Assembly (NCBI GenBank): GCA_018817385.1
Contig: JAHIUA010000043.1
Span: forward strand, 124,001-188,000
Source: Pseudomonadota bacterium
Lineage (GTDB): Bacteria; Desulfobacterota; Desulfobulbia; Desulfobulbales; Desulfocapsaceae
Reading direction: 5' to 3'
Length of the DNA stretch: 64,000 bases
Shown: piece after piece, positions 16,633 to 25,074 of the stretch
Numbering within the stretch: the stretch's first letter is position 1
Layout: the number at the start of each line of letters is the position of its first letter
Program-made: the position numbers and the translations under genes
Notes under the pieces: generated by a model
Database searches by the model: none
What the model saw: only the letters and a program-made list of their open reading frames with translations
What the model was told of the DNA's origin: nothing

Positions 16633-16665
16633 AAAGGACTTAGAAGAAAATCTTCTAAGTCCTTT
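16633..16665 (-). terminator. Rho-independent terminator of tRNA-fMet
   Basis: A perfect 15-bp inverted repeat (AAAGGACTTAGAAGA / TCTTCTAAGTCCTTT) with a three-base loop, followed on the minus strand by a T run. It begins 8 bases past the tRNA 3' end. Confidence 0.85.
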
Positions 16666-16672
16666 AGCTAAT

Positions 16673-16749
<77 letters not shown>

Positions 16750-16828
16750 TTGCGCCTACTAATATAAACTAAGGGGTGATGGATGTCAAGATTAAATCGA
16801 TGCCTGCAGTGGGGGGATGGCGTTTTTT

Positions 16829-17263
16829 TTAGGTTGGGTCAGGAAGCAGGGCCTGCAGGCGGGGAATGAGGTTGATTGGCAGGGGGGTCAACTTGCCCTT
16901 ACGGTTGATGGAGGCATGGACTGTGTGGCCCCTGGCCAGGAGCAGTTCCCTGCCTGTTGCTTCATCTGGGCGCAGAATTTTGTAGGTGAATTTGCAGGTG
17001 ATTTGTGTCAGCTCATTGAGCCGGGTTTCGATGATGAGCAGGTCGTCATAGCGGGCAGGCGCTTTAAAGCGAGTATAGCATTCGATGACAGGGAAGATGA
17101 GGCCCAATTCTTCTATCTCCCGGTAGGAACAGACATTCTCGCGCATCAGTTCGGTGCGGCCGATTTCAAAAAAGCGGAGGTAGTTGGCGTTATAGACGAC
17201 AGCTGCGGCGTCGGTATCTCCATAGAGGACCCGGTACTGGCAGCGATGATTTTTGTCTTTCAC
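16829..17263 (-). CDS. YbgC/FadM-type acyl-CoA thioesterase
   Basis: The 144-residue hot-dog protein has the active-site motif YGDTDAAAVVYNANYLRFFE near residue 14 (catalytic Asp) and is full length for the 4-hydroxybenzoyl-CoA thioesterase family. It hydrolyses acyl-CoA or acyl-ACP thioesters. Homologues are often tied to phospholipid or Tol-Pal functions, but neither neighbour supports that here. Confidence 0.85.
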   Translation of the reverse strand: MKDKNHRCQYRVLYGDTDAAAVVYNANYLRFFEIGRTELMRENVCSYREIEELGLIFPVIECYTRFKAPARYDDLLIIETRLNELTQITCKFTYKILRPDEATGRELLLARGHTVHASINRKGKLTPLPINLIPRLQALLPDPT

Positions 17264-17394
17264 TTCGTTGGTGCCTTTCAGATGAAATTCTTGTTTTTTA
17301 AGCGCAGACCGCTGGGACTATATCGTTGACATTTTGTCGGCGGCTCCTGTGCCGTCAGGTCTTTCCCGCATGGGGAAAAAAGAGTCTTGGCAGA

Positions 17395-18618
17395 TTATGT
17401 TTGCCGCTGCAGTAGCTTCAACATCAGGGCTTCCCCATCAGGGAGGGTCCCTCCCTCTTCCTGACCTGCAACATCACCGGTCTTCTCTGAAAAATCGAGA
17501 CCACTCCCTTTTTTTTCTTCACGGGAGTCGTAGAGGAGGGTGGGGACTGGTCTGTCAATGTGGGTACGGAGAGAAAGCGGGGTGTAATGATCCATGGTTG
17601 CCACCATGCGGAATGTCTCGTTTCTTTCCTCCAGACCTCGGAGGATGGGGGCAACGATTTTCTGGTCAAAATCTTCAATGGCCTGGAGTTTGTCCTGGAG
17701 AAGGCCCTGGTGTCCAGCCTCATCCGGCGCTTCCACGTGGACAAAGACGTAATCTTGTGTCTTCAGGCACTCGAGAGCGGCTTCGGCCTTCCCCTGGTAG
17801 TTGGTGTCAATGTATCCCGTGGCGCCTGGAATGGTGATGACATCCAAGCCCACATTGACGGCCAGCCCCTTGAGGAGATCCACCGCAGAGATGAGACTGC
17901 CCCGGAGGCCGAAACGGTCAAACAGGGATGGTACTGTCGGCAGTTTTCCCTCGCCCCAGAGCCAGATAGCATTTGCCGGATTTTTGCCTTTTTCTCTCCT
18001 TTTCTGGTTCACAGGGTGGTTTTCCAGGATGGTGCTTGCCTTGTTAAGCAGGTCTGCCCATTCGGGGGCGTTCATGTAGCGCTGCCATGGGGTGGTGACA
18101 TCTTTTTCAATGTGATCATGGGGCGGCACGGTATCCAGAACAGGATACTCACCTGCCACGACCAGGATGTGCCGGTAACTGACTCCGGCCTTGAAATGGA
18201 ATCGGTCTGTGCTGCATGTTTTCTCCAAGGCTTCAATAAGCTGGTGGGACTCGTCGCTGGAAATATGGCCTGCTGAATAATCGATCAGGCGGACTTTTTT
18301 TCCGGCTTCTCGCTGAAGTGTTACGAAGTTGCAGCGGAAGGCAGTTTCGTCTGGGCTAAGCTTTACTCCCATGGCTGCAGCTTCCAGTGGGGCACGGCCG
18401 CTGTAGTACTCTTCAGGTCTGTAGCCGAGCAGGGAAAGGTTAGCGACGTCAGAGCCGGGTGGGTAGCCAACGGGCACGGTACGAGTGAGGAAAAGCTCTC
18501 CCCGCTGGCAGAGACTGTCCAGGGTCGGGGTTCGGGCCGCTTCCAGCGGGGTACGATTTTCCAGCTCAGGCAAGGGGAGGTCTCCCATGCCGTCACCTAC
18601 AAGAATAAGATATTTCAT
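17395..18618 (-). CDS. ApgM-type enzyme: cofactor-independent phosphoglycerate mutase family, likely homoserine kinase
   Basis: The 407-residue alkaline-phosphatase-superfamily enzyme has metal-site motifs GDGMGDLPLPEL at the start, PGSDVANLSLLGY with the phosphorylated Ser near 55, HVEAPDEAGHQG near 300 and MDHYTPLSLRTH near 353. The family contains archaeal-type phosphoglycerate mutase and a subgroup proposed to be an alternative homoserine kinase. The latter subgroup sits beside homoserine dehydrogenase in Deltaproteobacteria, as here (15-base gap). The threonine-pathway role is therefore favoured by context; glycolytic mutase activity cannot be excluded. Confidence 0.85.
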   Translation of the reverse strand: MKYLILVGDGMGDLPLPELENRTPLEAARTPTLDSLCQRGELFLTRTVPVGYPPGSDVANLSLLGYRPEEYYSGRAPLEAAAMGVKLSPDETAFRCNFVTLQREAGKKVRLIDYSAGHISSDESHQLIEALEKTCSTDRFHFKAGVSYRHILVVAGEYPVLDTVPPHDHIEKDVTTPWQRYMNAPEWADLLNKASTILENHPVNQKRREKGKNPANAIWLWGEGKLPTVPSLFDRFGLRGSLISAVDLLKGLAVNVGLDVITIPGATGYIDTNYQGKAEAALECLKTQDYVFVHVEAPDEAGHQGLLQDKLQAIEDFDQKIVAPILRGLEERNETFRMVATMDHYTPLSLRTHIDRPVPTLLYDSREEKKGSGLDFSEKTGDVAGQEEGGTLPDGEALMLKLLQRQT

Positions 18619-18633
18619 CGGTTTCCTGAGGTT

Positions 18634-19941
18634 TTACTTTGTATCCCGGAGGATACGGATTTTTACTGCGGCCTCAGTACAGACGTCCAAGGCATCGATT
18701 TCGCTGATTGCCTCTTGCACTGCCGCCTCATTGGCCACATGGGTGTGGATGACGATGGAGACCGGTTCATATTCATGACGGCTTTTTTGGATAACGGATT
18801 TTATGGAGATATTGTGCTTTCCGAAAATTCCGGAGATGGTTGACAGGACTCCGGGTTTGTCCATGGCCGTGATGCGAAAGTAGTAGGGGCAGGTCAGCTC
18901 TGTCATGGGGGTGATTTTTGGGATGCCAATGTTCTCTGGCAGGTAAGAGAGTGCCGGTACCCTGTTGATAGAATTGCAGAGGATGTTGCGTCCGATATCC
19001 ACCACATCGGCGGCCACTGCACTGCCGGTGGGCATCATTCCGGCACCGAGACCGTAAAGGAGGACATTGCCTACTGTGTCGCCGGTAAAATAGATAGCGT
19101 TATAGGCCCCGTTGATATTGGCCAGCATATGTGATTCGGGGACCATGGTGGGGTGTACCCTGGCTTCCACGTGAGAGCCATGGTTGCGGCTGATGGCCAG
19201 GAGCTTGATACGACAGCCGAATTCCCGGGCAAATTCAATATCAATGGGTTTGATATTGCTGATTCCTTCGGTATGGATGTCATTGAGGTGGACATATTTA
19301 CCGTAGGCTATGGTCATAAGGATGGCAAGTTTGTGGGCGGTATCGATACCCTCTACATCGTAGGTGGGGTCGGCCTCGGCAAATCCTTGTTGCTGGGCAT
19401 CCTGTAATACTTCGGCAAAGGGAACACCATGGTCGGTCATCTTGGTGAGGATGTAATTGGCGGTGCCGTTCATGATGCCCATGATGGATTCAATACGGTT
19501 GGCCACCAGGCCCTCTTTCAGGGATTTGATGACAGGAATGCCGCCTCCTACGCTGGCCTCAAATCCAACTTCTACCTTATTGGCTACAGCGGCCTCAAAA
19601 ATTTCTTTTCCATGGATAGAGAGCAGGGCCTTGTTGGCGGTGACAACATGCTTTCCATTTTTGATCGCTTCCAGAAGAAACGTCCGTGCCGGCTCCATGC
19701 CGCCGATCAGTTCCACCACGATATCGATTTTCGGATCGCTGAAGATATCGCCGGCATCTTTTGACAGGGTGATGTCGCTGAATGGTTCCGGAAGAGAATC
19801 AATGCTGATATCGGCTATCCGGGAAAGGACTATCTGGGTTCCTATCTTGCGGAGGAGTCGGTCTTTTTGCTCGTGAAGGGTCTGTGCCAGTCCACGGCCT
19901 ACGGTACCAAAACCAATGAGGCCAACATGTATCTGTTTCAT
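18634..19941 (-). CDS. hom: Homoserine dehydrogenase
   Basis: The 435-residue protein has the NAD(P)-binding GFGTVGRGLAQTL at the N-terminus and catalytic segments GGGIPVIKSLKEGL and GFAEADPTYDVEGIDTAHK. It ends in an ACT domain (about 355-430, FRITAMDKPGVLSTISGIF) for feedback by threonine. It reduces aspartate semialdehyde to homoserine. It is the first gene of the pair with the putative homoserine kinase, so both steps to O-phosphohomoserine would be co-expressed. Confidence 0.95.
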   Translation of the reverse strand: MKQIHVGLIGFGTVGRGLAQTLHEQKDRLLRKIGTQIVLSRIADISIDSLPEPFSDITLSKDAGDIFSDPKIDIVVELIGGMEPARTFLLEAIKNGKHVVTANKALLSIHGKEIFEAAVANKVEVGFEASVGGGIPVIKSLKEGLVANRIESIMGIMNGTANYILTKMTDHGVPFAEVLQDAQQQGFAEADPTYDVEGIDTAHKLAILMTIAYGKYVHLNDIHTEGISNIKPIDIEFAREFGCRIKLLAISRNHGSHVEARVHPTMVPESHMLANINGAYNAIYFTGDTVGNVLLYGLGAGMMPTGSAVAADVVDIGRNILCNSINRVPALSYLPENIGIPKITPMTELTCPYYFRITAMDKPGVLSTISGIFGKHNISIKSVIQKSRHEYEPVSIVIHTHVANEAAVQEAISEIDALDVCTEAAVKIRILRDTK

Positions 19942-20333
19942 AGGGTGTTGTCTGTGTTGTGTTATTGTTAGTCACAAGATAAGGGACGTGACAGTCAGTG
20001 AATGATGAAAAGAAACCTAATTTTCAGCTTGAAAAGTACTCTCTTTCCTTGGGAAAGTCAAAAAGTAAGAGCGGATATTTTAGTGGCGAGGGTTTTGTTT
20101 TTGGATTATATTTCTAATCTGCTGTTTTTGAGTGAGTATTCATTCACAAACTAGTTCGGACAAGTACTGATTGTATCCGTTTTTCCGGTTCTGAAGAAAA
20201 ATGTCTGTCAGCTCCAGTGAATTGGGGAGAGTTCGTCTCTTTCCCGTTCCTGTTGATGAGATTTTTTACAGAACCAATATTATCTTTTCGGGCTTGTGAC
20301 CAGGCCTATACAATTTGCTTAAAGGAGACAAAT
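19942..20333. other. 392-bp gap between hom and adk
   Basis: Divergent promoter region for hom (left) and adk (right). The adk frame is open back to 20217 but lacks a start with a ribosome site there. No repeat or RNA structure stands out. Confidence 0.5.
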
Positions 20334-21011
20334 ATGGCTGTAAATATTCTTGCATTTGGACCAAACGGCAGTGGTAAGGGAACCCAGGGTGCCATTGTTA
20401 AAGACAAGTACAATATGGATCATATCGAATCTGGTGCCATTTTCCGTGAGCATATCAAAGGCGGAACCGAGCTCGGCAAAAAAGCCAAGGAATTTATTGA
20501 GCGTGGTGATCTGGTTCCTGATGAAATCACTATCCCCATGGTCCTTGAAACCCTGGCCAAATCAAAGGAAAAAGGATGGTTGCTTGATGGTTTCCCTCGT
20601 TCTCTTGCCCAGGCAGAGGCCTTGGACAAGGCCCTCAAAGAGGCAGGAATGGCTCTTAATTATATTATGGAGATCGTTCTTGATCGTGAGATCGCTAAAG
20701 AGCGTATTATGGGACGTCGTCTCTGCGCCAATGACAACAATCATCCCAATCACATTGCCTTTGATGCCATCAAGCCTGTTGAAAAAGATGGAAAGCTGGT
20801 TTGTCGCGTCTGCGGTGGCGAGCTGAGTGCCCGTGCCGATGATCAGGATGTGGATGCCATTAATAAACGCCATGACATCTACTACGATACCAAGACTGGA
20901 ACCATGGCAGCGGTTAACTACTTTAAGGCTGGCAGTGCCAAGGTGATTTCTGTGGATGGCTCCAAGTCTATCAAAGAAGTTACAAACGCTATCCTTGCAG
21001 AGCTGGATTGA
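20334..21011 (+). CDS. adk: Adenylate kinase
   Basis: A 225-residue enzyme converting AMP plus ATP to two ADP. The P-loop is GPNGSGKGTQ (residues 8-17). The AMP site has ESGAIFREHI and LDGFPRSLAQAEAL, and the LID begins at GRRLCANDNN. The LID contains one Cys plus CRVC and nearby His, suggesting a metal-binding lid of a non-standard kind. ATG 20334 follows AAAGGAGAC; the longer frame from 20217 has no such site. Confidence 0.93.
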   Translation: MAVNILAFGPNGSGKGTQGAIVKDKYNMDHIESGAIFREHIKGGTELGKKAKEFIERGDLVPDEITIPMVLETLAKSKEKGWLLDGFPRSLAQAEALDKALKEAGMALNYIMEIVLDREIAKERIMGRRLCANDNNHPNHIAFDAIKPVEKDGKLVCRVCGGELSARADDQDVDAINKRHDIYYDTKTGTMAAVNYFKAGSAKVISVDGSKSIKEVTNAILAELD

Positions 21012-21046
21012 TCCTTTAATATCAGGATAAGAGAGTCTTTTTGGTC

Positions 21047-21088
21047 TGGGCATACTGGCGGCAACTGCTGGTATGCCCATTTTTTTTT
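21047..21088 (+). terminator. Rho-independent terminator of adk
   Basis: TGGGCATAC paired with GTATGCCCA around a 15-base loop, then nine T. It lies 36 bases after the adk stop. Confidence 0.85.
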
Positions 21089-21192
21089 GCCTTTTTGGCC
21101 AAGATCTTTTATCTTCTGGCTTTGTTTAACCCTCATTTCTCATCAAGATCGTTACGAGATGCTGAAAAGTGCTGCAGATCTGAATCACAGAG

Positions 21193-21348
21193 ATGAACAT
21201 ACTCGCAGGTAACCTGTTGGTCTGTCGAGATTGTTGTTATGTTTGCAACGAAGGTGATGCTGTCCTTGTCGGCCTCGCAGGAGATTTTGCGGAGGACTGC
21301 GGGTTAGATCCTGCCCACGGTATGGGTAAAATTCGTAATCATTTATAG
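21193..21348 (+). CDS. Short cysteine-rich ORF (possible small zinc protein)
   Basis: A 51-codon frame with ATG and stop, reading CRDCCYVCNEGD at residues 11-22 (CxxCCxxC), then AVLVGLAGDFAEDCGLDP. The spaced cysteines and balanced composition look protein-like, but the ribosome site is weak (AGAG). It lies alone between the adk terminator and gmhA. I do not recognise a family. The rest of the 21089-21416 gap shows nothing else. Confidence 0.4.
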   Translation: MNILAGNLLVCRDCCYVCNEGDAVLVGLAGDFAEDCGLDPAHGMGKIRNHL

Positions 21349-21416
21349 GGGCCAGGCTCATGGCCGTCTTTTCCCTGTAATCGCTTGTTTATCTTTTCCT
21401 GTGGAGCTGAATTGTT

Positions 21417-22001
21417 ATGGAACATCTTGTCGCCAATGCATTGATAAATTCCGTGCTGGCCAAAGAGGCCTTTGTCAAGGAGAGTGGCAAGGCTATTGTG
21501 GAACTGGCCTGTCAGATGGTGGTGACCATCCGCCGGCAGGGCAAAATCCTTATTTTTGGTAACGGTGGCAGTGCCGCCGATGCCCAGCACATGGCTGCTG
21601 AATTTGTGAATCGTTTTCTCATTAACCGCAGGCCCATGGCTGCCATTGCTTTGACCACAGACACTTCGACGATTACTGCCATCGCCAATGATTTTTCTTT
21701 TGATGAAATATTCTCCAAGCAGGTACAGGCCTTAGGAAAACCCGAGGATCTGGCCCTGGGGATTTCCACCAGTGGCGGCTCCGTTAATGTCATCAAGGGG
21801 ATAGAAGCCGCTAAAGAAATCGGCATGCGTACTGCCGTTCTCACCGGTGGACTGAGTGGAGACGGTGGTGAGTTAGGAAAAATCGCCGACTTTACCTTGA
21901 ATGTCCCGGCAGCGAAGACGGCCCATATCCAGGAAGTTCATCTCTGGGTGGAGCATCTGCTCTGTGAACTCGTGGAAAGGGAGATCTTTGGTGAAAATTG
22001 A
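21417..22001 (+). CDS. gmhA: Sedoheptulose-7-phosphate isomerase (SIS domain)
   Basis: The 194-residue protein is the usual GmhA length, with SIS motifs FGNGGSAADAQHMAAEFVNR near residue 44, DTSTITAIANDF near 83 and LGISTSGGSVNV near 118. It makes the first heptose precursor of lipopolysaccharide core. It overlaps the next gene by 11 bases, so the two are coupled. Confidence 0.93.
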   Translation: MEHLVANALINSVLAKEAFVKESGKAIVELACQMVVTIRRQGKILIFGNGGSAADAQHMAAEFVNRFLINRRPMAAIALTTDTSTITAIANDFSFDEIFSKQVQALGKPEDLALGISTSGGSVNVIKGIEAAKEIGMRTAVLTGGLSGDGGELGKIADFTLNVPAAKTAHIQEVHLWVEHLLCELVEREIFGEN

Positions 22002-22941
22002 ACCTCTTGATTTCAGTGGCCTGCAGACCTATTCTCTCCATGATCGGTATTCCAAGGTCACAGTGGACCATTTTGGAACGCCTCTCAAAGAAAATTCCAC
22101 TCTGCGCAGTTTTCTTGCCTCGCTTCCAGATCAGCTTCTCGGCCATGATTTTCCCGAACTTGTTCGCTGTCTGGCCGAGGTCCATCGCAATGGCAGGCCA
22201 ATCCTGGTGGGAATGGGAGCTCATGTGATTAAGGTGGGGCTCAACCCGATTCTTATTGATCTGATGGAACGTTCCATTATTAGCGGCCTGGCCATGAATG
22301 GGGCCTGTATTATTCACGATGCTGAGATCGCTATGGCAGGATCCACTTCGGAAGAGGTGGGGGATGTGTTGGCTGATGGGGCCTTTGGGGCGGCTCGAGA
22401 GACCGGCGAGGTGCTAAACGGTGCCATTGCTCTGGGGGCCAGAGAGGGTATGGGTATGGGACAGGCCGTGGGGGAATATCTCCTTGCCAGAGAGTATCCT
22501 CATAACGACAAGAGCCTGTTGGCAATGGCCGCTAAGCTTGGAATTCCGGTTACTGTCCATGTCGCCATTGGCACCGATATCATCCATATCCATCCTTCTG
22601 CCTCAGGAGCTGATATCGGAACGACATCGCACCATGACTTTCGTCTGTTCTGTAGTGAGGTGGCGGGTCTGCAGGGAGGGGCCTATCTCAATATCGGCTC
22701 TGCCGTCCTGCTGCCCGAAGTTTTTTTAAAGGCCCTGACCCTGGTACGAAATCTTGGCCATCGGGTGGATAATTTCACCACAGCTAATTTTGATTTTATA
22801 AAACAGTACCGTTCCCTGACTAACGTGGTTCTCAGGCCTACTGCTCAGGGAGGGCGAGGGTACAATGTTACCGGACACCACGAGTTGATGATTCCCCTTC
22901 TTGCCGCATCTTTACTTGATGAATTGAGTGAAAGCTGCTAA
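21991..22941 (+). CDS. Deoxyhypusine-synthase-like protein of unknown role
   Basis: The protein has 316 residues from GTG 21991; an in-frame ATG at 21901 would lie deep inside gmhA. Motifs match the deoxyhypusine synthase fold: GAHVIKVGLNPILIDLM, AMNGACIIHDAEIAMAG, VHVAIGTDIIHIHPSASG, YLNIGSAVLLPEVFLKAL, and FTTANFDFIKQYR. Bacteria lack the eIF5A substrate of the classical enzyme; some homologues make homospermidine. The overlap with gmhA points instead to a sugar or envelope-related pathway. The substrate is open. Confidence 0.75.
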   Translation: MKIEPLDFSGLQTYSLHDRYSKVTVDHFGTPLKENSTLRSFLASLPDQLLGHDFPELVRCLAEVHRNGRPILVGMGAHVIKVGLNPILIDLMERSIISGLAMNGACIIHDAEIAMAGSTSEEVGDVLADGAFGAARETGEVLNGAIALGAREGMGMGQAVGEYLLAREYPHNDKSLLAMAAKLGIPVTVHVAIGTDIIHIHPSASGADIGTTSHHDFRLFCSEVAGLQGGAYLNIGSAVLLPEVFLKALTLVRNLGHRVDNFTTANFDFIKQYRSLTNVVLRPTAQGGRGYNVTGHHELMIPLLAASLLDELSESC

Positions 22942-23045
22942 GAAAAAGCACCGTGAACAGTAAGGGGATTTTTCTTGTATGAGAAACGTAATGTTATGAT
23001 TTATTAAATTTATTTAGGATCTTTGGATCCAGTTGTTGGATAATT

Positions 23046-24614
23046 ATGAGTGAACAAACAAGCACAAAGCGGCCTGGTAAGGTGTATCTGGTAGGTGCAG
23101 GTCCCGGTGATCCAGGATTGATAACCGTGCGTGGGAAATACCTCCTCGGCAAGGCAGAGGTGGTGGTGTATGACTATCTGGCCAGTCCCAAACTCCTCAA
23201 ACATGTGCCAAAAGGGGCGGAGCTGATCTATGCTGGAAAAAAAGGTGGTGTGAAGCATACCCATACTCAGGAAGAGATCAACCAGATGCTGGTGGATTGG
23301 GCCTTGACCGGAAAGACCGTGGTTCGTCTCAAGGGGGGAGATCCTTTTATCTTTGGGCGTGGCGGTGAGGAAGTCGAAGTCCTGGCCAAGGCCGGAGTGG
23401 ATTTTGAGGTGGTCCCCGGAGTGACCTCGGCCACGGCTGCTGCTACCTACGCCGGGATTCCCATTACCCATCGGGAGTACACTGCGTCGGTTGCCTTTCT
23501 CACCGGTCATGAGGATCCGACAAAACCCGGCTCTAAGATTGATTGGGCCAAACTTGCGACTGGGGCAGGGACATTGGTTGTCTATATGGGTATCAAAAAT
23601 CTACCCATTATTGTCAAACATCTCATCGACAATGGAAGAGACCCTAAAACACCCGTGGCAGTGGTTCGCTGGGCATCTACCCCGGAACAACGTTCGGTTG
23701 TTGGAACTCTGGAGACCATTGCCGAGATCGTTCAGGGGGCTGATATTAAACCCCCTGCTCTGATAATAGTCGGTGAAGTGGTAACCTTGCGTGATACCAT
23801 CAACTGGTTTGAAAAACGTCCTCTGTTCGGGAAACGGATAGTGGTTACCAGGACCAGGGAGCAGGCTTCAGAGCTGGTGGCTGGCCTGGAAGAAGCCGGG
23901 GCCAATTGTGTAGAGTTTTCGACGATCCAGATTGAACCTGTGGACTCGTATGACGTTCTTGATGAGGAACTTGATCGTTTGGAAGAGTATCACTGGATCG
24001 TTTTCACTTCTCTCAATGCTGTCAATTACTTTTTCGAGCGTCTGTACCGCATGGGCAGGGATGCCAGGGATATGAAGGGACCTGGGATTGCAGCTGTGGG
24101 AAAGGCAACGGCAGATCTTCTTATGAATTATGGCGTCCGGGCAGATCTTCTCCCTTCAGTTTTTACCGGAGAAGGATTGGCAGAAAGTCTTCTTGACCAG
24201 GGCGTGGAAGGGAGAAAAATCCTTATTCCAAGGGCCATAAAGGCCAGGGAGATCCTTCCGGAAACCTTGCGTGGTGCCGGAGCCCAGGTAACAGTGGCCC
24301 CGGTGTATCAGAATGTGGCTCCAGAGGGGAAAAGGGAACAGCTGCGTGAGCTGCTCGAGTCTGGAGATGTTGATATGGTGACTTTTACCAGTTCTTCAAC
24401 TGTGCGCAATTTTCTTTCCATGGTCAGTGCTGCTGATCGTAATGAGCTTAATATTCTTATGCGTGATGTGATAATCGCTGCGATTGGACCAATTACTGCA
24501 AAGACTGTGACAGATAACGGCTTGCAGGTCCATGTCCAACCTGAATCGTATACCATACCAGATATGACCCATGCTATTGTGGAGTACTATAAGGCCCAAA
24601 AAAAGAAGGGATAA
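23046..24614 (+). CDS. CobA-HemD fusion: uroporphyrinogen-III methyltransferase / uroporphyrinogen-III synthase
   Basis: The 522-residue protein is a fusion. Residues 12-255 are SUMT/CobA (YLVGAGPGDPGLITVRG, VVRLKGGDPFIFGRGGEE, GVTSATAAATYAGIP). From about 260 (FGKRIVVTRTREQASEL) to the end is HemD. It makes uroporphyrinogen III and methylates it to precorrin-2, the branch point to siroheme, cobalamin and, in sulfate reducers, heme by the alternative route. The matching Met8-type and HemA genes are at 59.3-62.1 kb. Confidence 0.93.
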   Translation: MSEQTSTKRPGKVYLVGAGPGDPGLITVRGKYLLGKAEVVVYDYLASPKLLKHVPKGAELIYAGKKGGVKHTHTQEEINQMLVDWALTGKTVVRLKGGDPFIFGRGGEEVEVLAKAGVDFEVVPGVTSATAAATYAGIPITHREYTASVAFLTGHEDPTKPGSKIDWAKLATGAGTLVVYMGIKNLPIIVKHLIDNGRDPKTPVAVVRWASTPEQRSVVGTLETIAEIVQGADIKPPALIIVGEVVTLRDTINWFEKRPLFGKRIVVTRTREQASELVAGLEEAGANCVEFSTIQIEPVDSYDVLDEELDRLEEYHWIVFTSLNAVNYFFERLYRMGRDARDMKGPGIAAVGKATADLLMNYGVRADLLPSVFTGEGLAESLLDQGVEGRKILIPRAIKAREILPETLRGAGAQVTVAPVYQNVAPEGKREQLRELLESGDVDMVTFTSSSTVRNFLSMVSAADRNELNILMRDVIIAAIGPITAKTVTDNGLQVHVQPESYTIPDMTHAIVEYYKAQKKKG

Positions 24615-24669
24615 CAATATACACGACGTTATAGGTGGCAGAGCAGAAGTTCAATCTGATTGCCGCAGG

Positions 24670-25062
24670 ATGGCCTCTCTCTTTCTCCGTGGTAGAGGGG
24701 AGGAGTGGGCCGTTCCCCTGCTTACGGACCGATCCGCAGAGAAGAGGTCTGAGAAGGAACAGAAACTGCTCTGCAGTCTCTGTCGTCTGGTCATAACAGA
24801 TACAAGCCAGGCCATGGAGGTAAACGGCCTCCATGGTCACGCCTTCTTTAATCCGGCAGGTCTGGTGTTTGAGATTGCTTGTTTTGCTGATGCCGTGGGC
24901 TGCAGGCAGGAAGGAGTGCCTTCCAGCCATTTTTCATGGTTTGCAGGCACGACCTGGCAAGTGGCTGTCTGTCGAAGCTGTGACAGCCACCTGGGCTGGT
25001 TTTTTCAGGGCCGGGGAATGAGTTTCTTCGCTCTGATCCGGAATCGCCTCCTAAACGAGTGA
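24670..25062 (+). CDS. CULT-domain (cereblon-type) protein
   Basis: The 130-residue protein has the features of the CULT domain, the thalidomide-binding fold of cereblon. LCSLC and VCRSC form a four-Cys zinc site, and HSWFAG-like FSWFAGTTWQVA and HLGWFF supply the three Trp of the binding cage. GHAFFNPAGLVFEI and the C-terminal FALIRNRLL also fit. Single-domain bacterial CULT proteins are known but their natural ligand and role are not established. The frame is open to 24571 inside the cobA-hemD end; ATG 24670 is the more likely start but has a poor ribosome site. Confidence 0.75.
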   Translation: MASLFLRGRGEEWAVPLLTDRSAEKRSEKEQKLLCSLCRLVITDTSQAMEVNGLHGHAFFNPAGLVFEIACFADAVGCRQEGVPSSHFSWFAGTTWQVAVCRSCDSHLGWFFQGRGMSFFALIRNRLLNE

Positions 25063-25074
25063 ACGTACTTATTG

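Noticed and set aside
24571-24669. Upstream extension of the CULT protein
   Set aside because: It lies within the cobA-hemD end and in a stretch with no conserved character; ATG 24670 is preferred, though not proven.
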